The notes below the pieces were generated by a model. It searched no databases and was not told the origin of the DNA. It saw only the letters and a list, made by a program, of their open reading frames with translations. DNA of 64,000 nucleotides, taken from assembly GCA_004764695.1 (NCBI GenBank), contig SMSO01000031.1, positions 6,195,261 to 6,259,260 of the forward strand, read 5' to 3'. A program made the translations under genes and the position numbers. The DNA comes from Schizochytrium sp. TIO01. Lineage: Eukaryota > Sar > Bigyra > Thraustochytrida > Thraustochytriidae. Numbering within the stretch: position 1 is the first letter of the stretch; each line of letters opens with the position of its first letter. Of the stretch, positions 49,787-61,428 are shown piece after piece.

Positions 49787-50959
49787 GTTGGTGTGCTGCA
49801 ATATTGTGCACAGGTTAGCCAGGAACACCGAAACTGAATCTACCGACTGTAATTTGTAGCAAGGTGACTTCCTTCAGTGTAGCCGCACTAATTTGTCATG
49901 TCACAGGGTCTCTGATTCAAGTTCACTGTTTTCTGAACAACAGCCAAGCCAGCATCTACCTACCTATCTACAACTATTTGCGATTAAAAAGGATTTTTCA
50001 TAGAGTATCAACAGTCGAATGGTATTACTTTGGTACAATGATATACTTCTTTCACAGAGCGATTCAACTCTGGGTGCGTAAAAATCTGCAGTCCGGACTC
50101 CTATACTCTGTCTTTGCTAGGTTCGGTAAGCAGCGCAAAAGTATTCTATAGCAAACTGACTTCCAAAACGTCTCTTCCTGCCGGATACTTTCGCGTTCCT
50201 CTCTACTCCTCGCCTCGTACCCACCCTCCCTTCGTTTCTGATGCAACTGCTACCCAACGAGCACTCTATTTAGTCCTTGTACACTAAAACACTTTCTAGG
50301 TTACTAGCACCCCTCTAAAACTAACCATCACCAGCTACAATTCCCCATTGAGAATTCTAAAAGCCTTCAGCTCTACAAAGCAACACGCTCAAGGCTCAAT
50401 TCATTTAATACAGTATCATGTTTTAGGGAAGCTCCCGACACGTCCTCCTGCGACTACCCACCCGTCTTCAATACATGGCTCGCGTCCTTATCCTAGCACT
50501 TGCATCAAATTCAATCCTCTCAGATGCCGTAACGGCTCTCGTTCGCTCGCGCGCGACCAAGCGCAATATAGGGACCTCGCGGAAGCGTCCCTCGCAGGGA
50601 CTCTTGCTACGAAATAAATGAAAAGGAAACAAACTTTGAAAGGGATAAGATAAGAATGATAGGTAATAAGGGAATAGAGAACTGATAATGAGAAAATAAA
50701 ATTTTCAATGTAAGAGTATGATTTATGGAAATGAAATTTTGTAGGGTAGTACAACTAATTAATCAAAGCCAATTTTGAAGGCTGCAGGGATTTGTGCCAG
50801 TCCTGCTGAGCATTGGCGGCGCAGGGTCGTGTTGCTACGGGAGGTGCTAGTTTCGACGAATCGGTTTTGACGGCTCTACTTTTTGTTGTTAGGGTACTCT
50901 CTTTGCATTGACCGACATCAGACGCCTTCGGACGAGATTAAGAATTCGGGTTGGCTGCC
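49787..50959. other. Intergenic region, nothing recognised
   Basis: About 1.17 kb separating the unknown basic protein from the small cysteine-rich protein. Short ORFs lack recognisable content. Confidence 0.55.
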
Positions 50960-51616
50960 ATGGCAGAATCCTCGGACGAAGTCTTCTCTCGAAGTCTCAA
51001 TCTCTGCGAAACGGTTACACGCCGAGCTCGCCGTGGCGAGCTTGTGCTTGAAAAACTCCCTGATGATAACGAGACTCCAATTAAAGCTCCGAAAAAACGC
51101 AAATCCGTATCTTTTAAGATCGAACCTCAGGTCATCCAACTAGTACTCCAAGAGGGTGCCGAAGAACACCTTTCGCGTGTCTTTGGCTTCTCAAGCGAAG
51201 ACCAGCCTCGAGTGAAAACTAGCGAGCTCTTGCCCATGCGCGAGTTCTTGGAACGGAGTGCGAGAGCCATGGGATTTCTCAACATCTACCTGGATGGACG
51301 CCGATTTGGACACGAGGATGCCGATCGTTGGAGAAGGTTTGGCGAGGACGGCTCCATGGCGGTAGACGACGTGAACGAAACGCTTCCACGTTCGCTTGGG
51401 GGCTGGAAGTTTTCTCAGGAACAGATTGATAAACTCGTGCAGGTGCACGAGGCTCTCCCAGGGCATACGTTTGTGGATGATGGCACATCTTGCATGTGCG
51501 CGACATGCCTGAAAACACAATCAGCCTGGTGCGAGTTATGCGAAGCGTGCCCGAACTGCTCTACCTTAACCCTTGATGCAGCAGTATGTGACCTGGCGAT
51601 CGGATATAAGTTGTGA
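50960..51616 (+). CDS. Small protein with C-terminal cysteine cluster and PP1-docking-like motif
   Basis: 218 aa from the ATG at 50960; the frame opens at a TTG nine bases earlier. The N-terminus is polar, followed by KKRKSVSFKIEP, in which KSVSF fits the RVxF docking motif for protein phosphatase 1. A helical middle (FLERSARAMGFLNIYLDGRR) follows. The last 50 residues carry eight cysteines in close pairs (CMCATC, CELCEACPNC and a final C), likely to bind zinc. No family was recognised. It could be a PP1 regulator or a zinc-ribbon protein; both are inference. Confidence 0.68.
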   Translation: MAESSDEVFSRSLNLCETVTRRARRGELVLEKLPDDNETPIKAPKKRKSVSFKIEPQVIQLVLQEGAEEHLSRVFGFSSEDQPRVKTSELLPMREFLERSARAMGFLNIYLDGRRFGHEDADRWRRFGEDGSMAVDDVNETLPRSLGGWKFSQEQIDKLVQVHEALPGHTFVDDGTSCMCATCLKTQSAWCELCEACPNCSTLTLDAAVCDLAIGYKL

Positions 51617-54109
51617 GCCGTGAGCGAATGCTTCTTTCAAGAACTCATCTGATGACACAATCTTTTGTGCTTGTGGTAATCCCAAGGCTTTTCACCGTTT
51701 TATCCACCTGCTTTATCCTTGGTACCACACTTCTTTGCTCTAAGGTTTTTGAAAACAGATGCGTCAATCTATGCCTTTTGTCTTTCTATTAATGTGTTTC
51801 CCTTTCATCTGTTTGCGTCAAAAGGTGGTGAGTTAGGTTATTCAAATTCAAAGCAAAACTCTAACTTTAAGTCTGCTGGATTGATGCTCTCTGCTGGAAG
51901 CTCCTGTACGCATGATTTGCGAAATATGATATTGTTAGGATTTCTAGTACATAATCTTTTCACTTAAATCAGCACACATATCTTCCTGTTGGTTAATACA
52001 TTTCTGCAGTAATCCTTTAGCGGTATAGAAAGCTTCAGCTGCTGCGAATCAATTATCTCCTTGCGAGGGATCTCTAATGTTTCTCCAAACCCAGTGCCAG
52101 AGGTGTACAATTATTTGTCTTCGATGCAACAAATCCCGGTTTCTGTGATGTGAAAATATATAAAAGATATTGAATCTGATGCGCCCTGTGCATCCAACAA
52201 CCTTTAAATATTAACATATTTAAATATCTCTTTAGTCGACTAGATCTAGACATCCTGGACTGTACTCGAACCAAATCATTCGTCTCTAAGCGTTTTCCAT
52301 ATTTTTTAAAATTAAGTAATTGGTCGTGAGATAAAAAAGAAAGAAAAGTAAAAAAGAACACAAGAAAATGAATGATGTGATATTTTTTCTTGATAAATCG
52401 CCATATGAACAGGAAAACCATTTACCAAGTGGTTCAATTTGCAATGTGAATAACGCTGCCGGCGTGAGATTTGGTTCGCAATACAGTACAATATTTCATT
52501 ATTTTACCGACCACAATTTACATATCTATGAATTAGCCCCTAGATGTACAACTTCATGTCCCGCCGTTGCTGTTGGTGTTAGGTTAGTTCATTTCCATCA
52601 CTCAGAACTGTCCGGTTTCGCTGGAGCGCTAATACGCATCCAAGTAGTATTTGCAGTATCGCCTTGAGCTACATCGTTTCTACCGACCCAGGGGAGCGGC
52701 TACTCGGAGATTTTGTTTTCGGCTGTGATGAATGGACAAAAAAGATGCTGTTGACAAGTCGGATTCAACGTGCTTTTTGTCGTTTCCAAAAGTACCCTTC
52801 ACCTCCCCTCAGAATTCCAGTCTTTAGGGCATTCTCCACTCGTAAACACTAAGTCACTTCGTTCAATATGTCAAGAGTTGATCTCGTTTGGGACAACATT
52901 GGTTTTTATTTTAGTACAAAGAGCTTCCTAGTGGGGCAAAAAATCCGTGAAACTGGCAATCTTGAAACTCTTATCTTCCATTTGTGGCAATGTCCACCAT
53001 CTACAACGTAGGACAACTCTGAGTACTCGAGTGCGCTTAACCCCACCTATTTTATTGCTATTGCTAGCTTTCTCACTTCTGTGATCGGCCCTCCTTGCGG
53101 TCATATCATCACAGGGCTGCTTCACATAAAGTTTCATCTGTCCTCTTTAGTTCCTAGTATCGTTGATAAGAAATAAATGGCAAAACTCTCACAACTTCAA
53201 CACAGAATTGCAACGCTATACCGTTGATCTTGACTTTCTCACTTTGCTCGCCATGGTGTATCTACCTCATTGTTCTATCTAGCATCCAAGATCTCTCAAA
53301 AAGTCATTCTAGATGGAAAACCATCCGATGGTCGCGCGTGACCATTTCTCCCCTTTTCGTTTTTGCCCAACCCAGAACATAATGAGGTTACTCTAGCCTT
53401 GAGAAGGCGATTTGGAATCCAGACTTTTACAGTGGGCTCATGTTTAGCTCAAGCTAATTATGTCTCTCTCTTGCCTCGTCCTCGAGCCAAAGCAAGATTG
53501 TATTTGCTCTCCGCATACCTGAAGGTTTCGTTTCATTGAAAAAAAAAAATCTTAAAGAAATCGACATTTTCTGGAGACAGGCGGACCAAATTAAATTGTT
53601 TGAAGTTTTTTGGAACTGTGAAGGATCCACTCATTAGGTCCTCCAGGCTCGTGGATGGCCAGCATCAGATGGAATTGGATTTTTTTCTAATGTAGGTCTG
53701 AGGAGAGAGCTTGAAAAGTTATTTCGAGTACAAAACATCGTCCGACACGGCCAGAGATGTGGCCCCGCCTCTCGTGAGAGTAACTTCCCACAGAATTGGG
53801 GGAGTTGATTCAAGAATGCTGCACGCGCGAAATGTTATGCAGTATCTACTCTTTTGTACATGCAACATATAAATGGCACAAACGCCACGATGACCTGCGA
53901 AGAGTTTATCGCACCAGAACCGTATTCTCTAATCTCTAGCAGACAACGTCGTGTTTTGCGTTAATCCAAATTAAGTTTCGAAGCCCTTCACAAGCGGTCA
54001 GCAACTAAGTAGTCAAGGAGGTAGGCTCACGTGTCTACCTCCTGGAGATAAAGAAGAACAGAAGACTGGAATTTCGATTGGAACATATATAGCAGATCGA
54101 GCCATCATC
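51617..54109. other. Intergenic region, no supported gene
   Basis: About 2.5 kb. One ATG-started ORF of 99 codons (52368-52667) has no recognisable domain. The right end holds a stem-loop with a CACGTG core and a TATA-like acatatatag at about 54083-54092, just before the 7TM-RGS gene. Confidence 0.55.
54016..54043. promoter_or_regulatory. Perfect 9-bp inverted repeat with CACGTG in the loop
   Basis: AGGAGGTAG (54016-54024) and CTACCTCCT (54035-54043) flank a 10-nt loop that contains CACGTG at 54028-54033, an E-box/G-box core. It ends 66 nt before the start codon of the 7TM-RGS gene. It could act as a DNA palindrome bound by a bHLH factor or as an RNA hairpin; neither is shown. Confidence 0.5.
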
Positions 54110-55630
54110 ATGTCTTTGAGTAATAGCTCGAATTTAACGTATGCGGAAGAGATTTGTGAATATCAATATGAAGTTGGCAGTGAAAGGGTCGCTCCAGAAT
54201 ATGTATTGCCCGTTCGCGTCATAGCGTTGCTACTCTTGGTGATTGTGATGTTATTCTATGTTCTCACTATTGCTTGGTGGTTTGTGGAACGCCGACATGA
54301 CAACATGGTCTACAAGCGTTCATCCCTTTTTATGTTGCTCTGCGCCATTGGTTGTATGTGGGTCACTCTGGTCCTCTATCAGCGTCTCTATATTGGTCCA
54401 GGAAAATACCTTTGTGATGTATACGTGTGGCGTTTCTTAGGCATTCCTGCAATCTGTGGCCCTGTTATCACACGAACGCTTCTTTTCTATGCACGAATGC
54501 GCTTTAACAGACTGATGGTCGAAATTGATGATTCTCAAAGTATGGTGTTAGAGCAATATAAGCACCTGTCCATGGCAAATGCAATGCGTGCTTTCCGAGA
54601 TCGAATGCTTGATAATATTCCTGGAATTCACCGGGAGGTAATAGATGATGACGACGGAGAGAAAAGCAGCGTCAATCGAATGGAGAACCGGTTACTATTT
54701 CTTTTCTTTTTCACAACAAACGCGTACGGAGTAATGATTTGGACTCTTACCTTGATCATTGCCTTCATCTACATTTCTTATCTTTATACGGTGAATGATT
54801 CCCCCCTTGGCTATGGATGTACTGGATGTGGTCCTATGCACAATGAAACAGCGTTTCTTGCAAGTGTGCTTCTAGGCATGTGGGCGATAGGTCTACTTCT
54901 TTTGTTTCACATTCGAAAGGAAGAAGATCCTTTGGGTATCATGTCTGAGTTACGTATGGTTTTGTGGCTATATGTTCCATTTGTCATTACCAGTGTGCTT
55001 GACACAGTCGATCCTGGACACACTGCCAAAGATGGCACGTTCAGTTGGACGTTGATTATGCCTCTTTGGTTTGCTGCTATGCATTTTGTACAATGTCCAA
55101 TGCAGCTTATGAAAAAGTATCAACGCAGAGTCAGCGTCAAAGCAGCCCCTGAAAAGGATACAGAATCAGGAAGCAGGATTCCTCAGACACTGGAAGAGGT
55201 GCTTGCAATACCTTCAGGACGCCACACGTTTGTTCGTTTCCTGGGTAAGGAGTGGTCAGTTGAGAACATGTATTTTCACGACGCAGTTTTGCGTTATCAA
55301 GCTCTTGATGGAAATGGCGTCACGCGCTATGAGCAAGCTCTCAAAGTCTATCGCACGTTTATTCCCGACACAGCTCTTTTTCAAGTTAACATTTCGCATA
55401 CGGTTCGTCACAAGATCGAGCATCAAGTTGCCGAACTTGAGCCGGGAGAAGCACCTGAAGATCTCTTTGATGCTGCGAATGAAGAGATTTTCCACCTCAT
55501 GAAGACAGATTCCTTCGAACGATTTGTTAAATCTCCAATTTTCAAAGAGTGGATCAACAGTGCAAGCACACGGCTTCCACACGTGCCTGTGCCTCTGGAC
55601 ACCTCTCAGCAAGCTGCGGCGCTTGCGTAG
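54110..55630 (+). CDS. Seven-transmembrane receptor-like protein with C-terminal RGS domain
   Basis: 506 aa from the ATG at 54110. A short N-terminus with N-glycosylation sequons (NSS, NLT) precedes seven hydrophobic spans at about residues 33-60, 72-95, 107-130, 199-230, 247-268, 280-300 and 307-330. A long charged loop separates the third and fourth spans. The cytosolic part (about 350-480) is an RGS domain: TLEEVLAIPSGRHTFVRFL at its start, ENMYFHDAV, and an ending MKTDSFERFVKSPIFKEWI. RGS proteins speed GTP hydrolysis by G-alpha. The 7TM-RGS layout is that of plant AtRGS1 and of proteins in several protists. A ligand-regulated brake on G-protein signalling is inferred. Intact, intronless. 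Confidence 0.88.
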   Translation: MSLSNSSNLTYAEEICEYQYEVGSERVAPEYVLPVRVIALLLLVIVMLFYVLTIAWWFVERRHDNMVYKRSSLFMLLCAIGCMWVTLVLYQRLYIGPGKYLCDVYVWRFLGIPAICGPVITRTLLFYARMRFNRLMVEIDDSQSMVLEQYKHLSMANAMRAFRDRMLDNIPGIHREVIDDDDGEKSSVNRMENRLLFLFFFTTNAYGVMIWTLTLIIAFIYISYLYTVNDSPLGYGCTGCGPMHNETAFLASVLLGMWAIGLLLLFHIRKEEDPLGIMSELRMVLWLYVPFVITSVLDTVDPGHTAKDGTFSWTLIMPLWFAAMHFVQCPMQLMKKYQRRVSVKAAPEKDTESGSRIPQTLEEVLAIPSGRHTFVRFLGKEWSVENMYFHDAVLRYQALDGNGVTRYEQALKVYRTFIPDTALFQVNISHTVRHKIEHQVAELEPGEAPEDLFDAANEEIFHLMKTDSFERFVKSPIFKEWINSASTRLPHVPVPLDTSQQAAALA

Positions 55631-56312
55631 TCTTGCTTTGCAATTTAGCTCTTCGCTCTTTCGGTTCAAAGTCCTTTTCCAATACAATTTGAGCACCATC
55701 AATTTCCAAAGGATTGCTTTGCTCCCATCTTACGGTTTTCTTTCGCTGGATCTTTCACCACCTCTCAAAGACCCAGATTTGGCTTCACATCACCAAGAAA
55801 CCGAAGTAGATCCCGTACCCTAGTCCCCACGAGATGAAAAGTCCAGCTGGGCGTGACCAAATCTATCCTAATCTTTTACCATGATCCAGTATGTTCACTT
55901 TGCCTCGTCCCCACTTCCTCAGTACCAAGACCTCATTTTAACCTAAAGTCTTCCACCAATTTTGTTCATTTATTTGCAAACCTATTCATCATACCAATAC
56001 AATTTGGTCAGACCCATCTATAATATTTGTCTCTTCGTTTTTGCCATACTCTGCATTGGTGCTTGAGGTTCTTGACCTTTGCCGCTCTTCCCAAAGTCGT
56101 CAAGTTGCTGTCTTCCCCGAAAATGTCTTTATTGTTCTTTTGTAAATCGATTCTTTGCGCACTTTTTACATTCATCATTTATGGCAAGTTTACATATTTT
56201 CATTTTTTTGACAGAATACCGTAGAAGTTTTCCTTATTTACTACTAGATAAAATAAGCAAGAGTTCTAAAGTGAAATGTACCAGCAATCCCGAAACGGTC
56301 AAAGGGATCGCG
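55631..56312. other. Intergenic region before the kinase gene
   Basis: About 680 bp, A/T-rich, presumably the 3' UTR of the 7TM-RGS gene and the promoter of the kinase gene. Frames open here extend the kinase ORF upstream of 56313 but lack kinase-like content. Confidence 0.55.
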
Positions 56313-59300
56313 ATGGAGGCGACCGCGCGGTGGCGCGCGGCGGCCGCTCGCGTGGCAACAGAGCGACCAACCGCTTTGGATGTATCCCCACTGGATCCGT
56401 CGACGCCAGTTCGTACTGTTGAGGCGTCCTTCGGGGCTCATGTGGCTGAGATGGGACGAAATGGGACTCATGCGGCGGTCCTTAGTTCTGTTATAGCCAA
56501 CGCGACCCTTGCACTAAATCCTGCGATCGCAAATACTCTTGCGAGTTGTGAAGCTGTTCCCAAGATACGGAATCATGAAGAAATGTCCAAATCGTACGTG
56601 CCGACTAATATAAGTTTGAGCGTAGCGAGACGAGGCGTGTCTGGTCATGAAGCAGAAAGTGAGATTGTGCTGCCAGAGATCAAAGGTGCGTCAAGAGATG
56701 AGGACTCTCCAGGAACCTCTCAAACTTGTGCGTCAGCTCTTACTCCTGGGAAACCTTTGACACCATCTGTACTCTCAAACCACCCGCGAACCCCATTGTC
56801 AACGATGGTGGCATCTGGTCCGTCTTCGGGTCGTCCTCGACAGCGGCGTGTAAAGAGCGCAAACAATAATCAGCGTCTTGAGATTGAAGTTGGCGCAGGG
56901 TTTTCACCAGGAGATCGCGTTCAACAAGCATATACCTCACTAAACCCTGCAATGTCTTCGAATCCACATGGAAATAACCAAGCATCATCTATGGCAGGAA
57001 CTTCGATAGCATCTACTTCAAAGAACCAACCTTTACATACTCCTACTACTGGAGCAGGCCGAAGAGCTACCTCCGCGCGACTTGTAGACTCACCCTCAAG
57101 GGCAGCTTTCATCACGCAGAGTGGAACTCCTGTACGAGCTGTAGTGGATTCTGGGAGAAGTAGTCAAAGACCAACAAGCTCGCGTCGCACTAAACCCCTC
57201 AGTAATCATCGACCGTCGCATCTTGATGGAGTTGCCAGTATGCTCCCATGGAATAACCCAAAGATGACAAAGAAACGCATTCCGATCGTTTCTGAAATTC
57301 CTTTTCAATTTCGCAAGAAAAAGGTGAGTGTGCGCGACCTTGCAAAAGCACACCAAAGGCAACGGAGAGATCCCCGGCGCCGATCATCATCTGGTGGACA
57401 AAGTGAAGGAGAAACACGCCATGAAGACGATGGTTCAAATGGACCTGTGCCTAAAGATCATACACAAAATCAGAGTGCTGGAGAAAATTCTTTATCCACT
57501 GATTTGCCACAAGGGAAACGCATCAGAAACAGCCAAGTCTAAGGATGAGAGGGTCAAATCTGGGAAATTCCGACCGCCTACACTTGATTTGACAAAACTT
57601 GTTCTCGAAAAGCCGCATGCAGGAACCCAGAGAGATCATATGCATGTTTCGCATGCTTCGAGCAGTGTTTCAATGAGTCTCAAAACATCTAACAATCAGC
57701 CAGCTCCAGCAGAGATTATAGGAGAAGTACCAGAGATATCGAATGTCGTTTCAGAGAATAAACTCAGCGAAGAAGATCAAATGGCTCGTTCATTCCACGT
57801 ATCAGAGACAGGGAGTCTAAAAATTCATGGATTTGAGATCCAAGAATCTGGTATAACCAGAGCACCATCAGGGGTCCTACCCTCTTTAAGTATGCGCGAT
57901 GGCTTGATTAAGCTTTCTCTTCTTGGTCGAGGAGCTAGTGGTGTAGTTCGAGAAATGTTACATGAGCCGTCCCTTAGTTTGGTGGCTGTAAAAAGTATTC
58001 CTTGTTTCGAGCAACGCAAGCGCTTGCAGATGATCAAAGAGCTCAAGGCTCTCTACGCAAATTTAGTTCCTGTTCGGAAAACCCCGTCTAGGAGTTTAGG
58101 CAGACCCTTTTCGGCAGGGAATGCGACTCGAGACCGCCTAGCTGTGTCTGATGTCGGTGGCTCAAATAACACGCAAGGTAATGCAGCGCGCACTAGCGCT
58201 TCGACAGGTACAAGAGATGACGGAGCACTGCAAAATCCTGCTTGCCCTTATATTGTCGCATTTTACGATGCATTTGTAAACCCTCAAGAGGGCAGTGTGA
58301 ACATAGTCATGGAATACATGGACGGAGGAAGTCTTCAAGATGTAGTTGATGCTGGTGGTTGTGATAGCGAGGACGTTTTGTCCGTTGTGGCAGAAAGTGT
58401 TGTACGAGGTCTCATGTTTCTTCACAATCGTAGACAAATTCATCGAGACATCAAGCCAAGCAATCTTCTGTTGAATGGAAAGGGTGAGGTTAAAATAAGT
58501 GATTTTGGGATCATTCGTGACGTCACGGAAGACCAAGCCAACGCCCACACCTTTGTTGGGAACCATGGTATATATGTCTCCAGAGCGGATCAATGGAGAG
58601 GCCTACTCTTTTGCAAGTGATATATGGTCATTCGGACTTACACTCATGACATGTGCTCTAGGTCTCTTTCCTTTTCGTAAGGGGGGTAGCTATTGGGATA
58701 TGTTAAATAGTATTAACAACGATCCAATTCCACAACTGCCTGCTGATCAGTTTTCTGTACAATTTGTTGATTTTGTAAATCGGTGTTTGTGTAAGGACCC
58801 ACTGGACCGGCCTACAGCTGCGGAACTTCTTAAGCATCCGTTCGTGCGCGATCGGCAAACAAATCAACCAAGCCCACAAACTGAGCCAGCAGATATACAG
58901 CCGTTAAGACCATCTCCGGGATCTGCAATAACACCATCACCTCGACCAGAAACCAGCCCACTCCCTCCCAAAACAGCAGTAGATCCTACTCCTCCAGCAG
59001 GAGGTACCAATCCTGACTCGTGTTCCGGCTCAGAAAGCAGGGAAAAGTTAGAGGAAATTTGCACGAAGCTGGTGGACTACCAGCTTAGTAAAATTTTAGA
59101 AGCTGATCAAAAACGCATTAAGGCAAGAGAGTCTTACAACACCCCTGAAGGCGACACAACAATACCTGCTGCAAACGCAACCGCAGCGTCAGCAAATGCA
59201 TCAGTATGCACTGCTCCTTCTACACTTAGTGGCCAAGGCATTCCTTTGGATCCAGAAACCACAGATGATCCAAACGGGGCAGCTGGGTCTGGGGCAAACG

Positions 59301-59641
59301 CAGCGCGACGTCGCAAAAAACTGAATTCGAAGCGACGGAGCGATCCCAACCCCCCAACTTTGACAGAAATGGGCAAATGCTCTTGCAATGTAAAGGGAAG
59401 TAAATGCGCATATTGTATGACCACAACCATTGGTCCGCAATCACACTCTACATCAACTTCCACGGAAAACCAAGTGAGTGTCAATACAGTGCCATTCAAT
59501 CTTCGCAAGTATACTAGAGACGAGTGCGTATTCATCGCAGATCAAATAGGCATAGACGCAGCGATTGTCAAGTCAAGGGTGAATGCACATATTGGCCGTG
59601 CAAATGAATTCCTTCGCCGTTCTAGATTGTACGCTAGTTAA
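56313..59641 (+). CDS. MAP2K (STE7)-like protein kinase with long N- and C-terminal extensions, frame broken twice
   Basis: Start at the ATG at 56313 (MEATARWRAAAARVATERP) is chosen over upstream, low-quality codons. Residues 1-500 or so are S/T/P-rich. The kinase domain starts at IKLSLLGRGASGVV, then VAVKSIP and a glutamate in MIKELKALY. It continues with YIVAFYDAF, VMEYMDGGSL, catalytic HRDIKPSNLL, DFGIIRDV, GTMVYMSPERI, ASDIWSFGLTLM and ends DRPTAAELLKHPFV. HRDIKPSN and the GRGASGVV loop point to the MEK group. About 70 disordered residues are inserted between helix C and strand 4. The tail has a cysteine cluster (KCSCNVKGSKCAYC). Frames change by +1 at about 57513-57518 (GGGAAA) and 58558-58562 (GGGAA); the second sits inside FVG-TMVYMSPE. 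The joined product is about 1108 aa. Confidence 0.87.
58558..58562 (+). other. Apparent +1 frameshift site in the kinase activation segment
   Basis: Skipping one base of GGGAA changes FVGNHGIYVS into FVGTMVYMSPE, the invariant end of the kinase activation segment. Confidence 0.85.
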
Positions 59642-60336
59642 ACCATTTATACGCAGAACCTTTTGTGTTTGCAAAGGGTTGCAGAACACAAAAACTCCGT
59701 AATTATAATAAAAATGTTGCGTATGTGTTTTCTCTAAAGGATATTCTTTTTTGCTTTCAAATCAAGGCTAACAATTGTACTCGAGCCCAATGTCCAAGAC
59801 ATGCAAAGTCGATATTGATGTTGTGAGAAACCAAATATTGGGGGGGGGGGGAATGAAGGAACTTCTGCCTTTGTTTATATTTTGAGCTTTTCTAAAGATA
59901 GAGGGGAGCGAAAAGAATGCACAAAGTGAATTCCTATCTAACACACACGAATATATTTCACCGGATGCACGAGGGAAATTTCTAAACAAACTGCGCACAA
60001 CATACACATAAAGAGTTCTCTTCGACCCAGAGCAAATGCATTGCACTTGATAATTAAAAGATAAGAGCATCAAGCAGTACCTACGCATATATGCGCTAGA
60101 CCTCCTTTGAGTAGTGACAACGCCGTCTGCATTGAAACTAGGGTCTATGGCTCGCAGATCAGGCAGCTTAAAAGTCTCTTTCATTAATTCAATTCAAAGT
60201 CGAGAAACAAATGTGTTGAAGCCCAAATTTGAGTGTACACTTTGTCAGTGGCGGGGAAATAAAAGTGGTGACCTGACTAGCTGCATTTCAAAAAAATATG
60301 CATAACTGAGCGTGAGATCGAACATCAGGATTTTTC
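59642..60336. other. Convergent 3' intergenic region
   Basis: About 695 bp between the kinase stop and the transporter stop. It includes a run of 12 G at 59840-59851. Nothing else recognised. Confidence 0.55.
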
Positions 60337-61428
60337 TTAAGCTGCAGCGTGCTTGTTGAACATGGAAATACCAATGGCCACCATTGCCAAAGCAACGAGG
60401 TGCCACACGGAAAATGGAGCACCATAAATTGTTACATCAAGCATCAAGGTTAAACCGGGTTGAACACACGCAGCCAGGGCAACGACAGAGCTCGGGACTG
60501 TGGCATTGGCATAGGCAATGCACAAAGAGTTGATCAAGGTCAATGCCAAAGCGTTGTACAAGAGAGCACCAAAGAAGGGTGTCGATTTGTTGCACATTTC
60601 AATAAGTGAGAACATGCTGGACAATACTCCATCACCAACAAATGTGAGGTGGAAAATGCATGAGACCAAGCCACTGAGAGAGATCCAGCATGCAAATGGA
60701 AACAACTTGTACTTGGAGACCACGGGCTTCTGCATAATAATGCTAGCACCAAGGGACGACGCCTCAAGGATAAGGCAAATAATTGCAATGTTGAACATAC
60801 CGTTGGAATCATCTGCACCAGTAGATACCTCAACGCTCTCCGTTTCGCTATCACCTCCAGAGACCAGAATCAATGTCGCAGCACCTCCACTTGCCAACGC
60901 CAAGGCAATGGCAACACCGAGACGGTCCTTGGAAAGTTTAGGGAGAACCTCAGCTCCAACGCTGACGGCCATGACGTAGACCACAAGAGGGATGAAGGGC
61001 CCATCAAAGATTGACGCAATGGTGGGTGGCACGAACTGAAGACCATAAAGGTAAAACATCGGAGAGCCATATTGTGCAAGAACTCCTGCGATAGCAATGC
61101 GCCAGCGGTCCTCCTTGCGGGGAATGAGGCTCGAGGGGCCATATTGCCAAATAGAGATTGCAGCAAGCGCAGACGCAGCAAGGCAGTGCCTGCCCAAGAG
61201 GAACACAGACACCGGTACTGTATCCCCCTTGAGTGACTTGGAGCCAATCGCAGCCCAGAGAGCCATCAGCATTTGGTAAAGGCCCAGAGCAGCATATGCA
61301 AGCATGACATTCTTCCCCTGCGATTTATAGGCCTCGTGGGCGACTTTCATGCCCGGAGCCGGGTTCTTGGAGTCCAGGAGCTCACCGTTTTCCATGGCGA
61401 CCTCCGCATCTTCGTCTAGGGACCCCAT
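60337..61428 (-). CDS. EamA/DMT superfamily membrane transporter
   Basis: 363 aa from the ATG at 61428 (MGSLDEDAEVAMENG). After an acidic cytosolic N-terminus come about ten hydrophobic spans, in two EamA-like halves of five. The first half has NVMLAYAALGLYQMLMALWA and the typical LQFVPPTIASIFDGPFIPLV ending; the second has SLCIAYANATVPSSVVALAA followed by CVQPGLTLMLDVTIYGAP and a final hydrophobic span. The P.IASI and P.L..L positions match drug/metabolite transporters of the WAT1/EamA group. An acidic loop (SETESVEVSTGADD) splits the halves. Substrate cannot be read from sequence; nucleotide-sugar, amino-acid or metabolite export are all possible. Intact and intronless. Confidence 0.83.
   Translation of the reverse strand: MGSLDEDAEVAMENGELLDSKNPAPGMKVAHEAYKSQGKNVMLAYAALGLYQMLMALWAAIGSKSLKGDTVPVSVFLLGRHCLAASALAAISIWQYGPSSLIPRKEDRWRIAIAGVLAQYGSPMFYLYGLQFVPPTIASIFDGPFIPLVVYVMAVSVGAEVLPKLSKDRLGVAIALALASGGAATLILVSGGDSETESVEVSTGADDSNGMFNIAIICLILEASSLGASIIMQKPVVSKYKLFPFACWISLSGLVSCIFHLTFVGDGVLSSMFSLIEMCNKSTPFFGALLYNALALTLINSLCIAYANATVPSSVVALAACVQPGLTLMLDVTIYGAPFSVWHLVALAMVAIGISMFNKHAAA

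Noticed and set aside
52368-52667. ATG-started ORF of 99 codons
   Set aside because: No recognisable content, isolated in A/T-rich intergenic DNA; cannot be supported without expression data.
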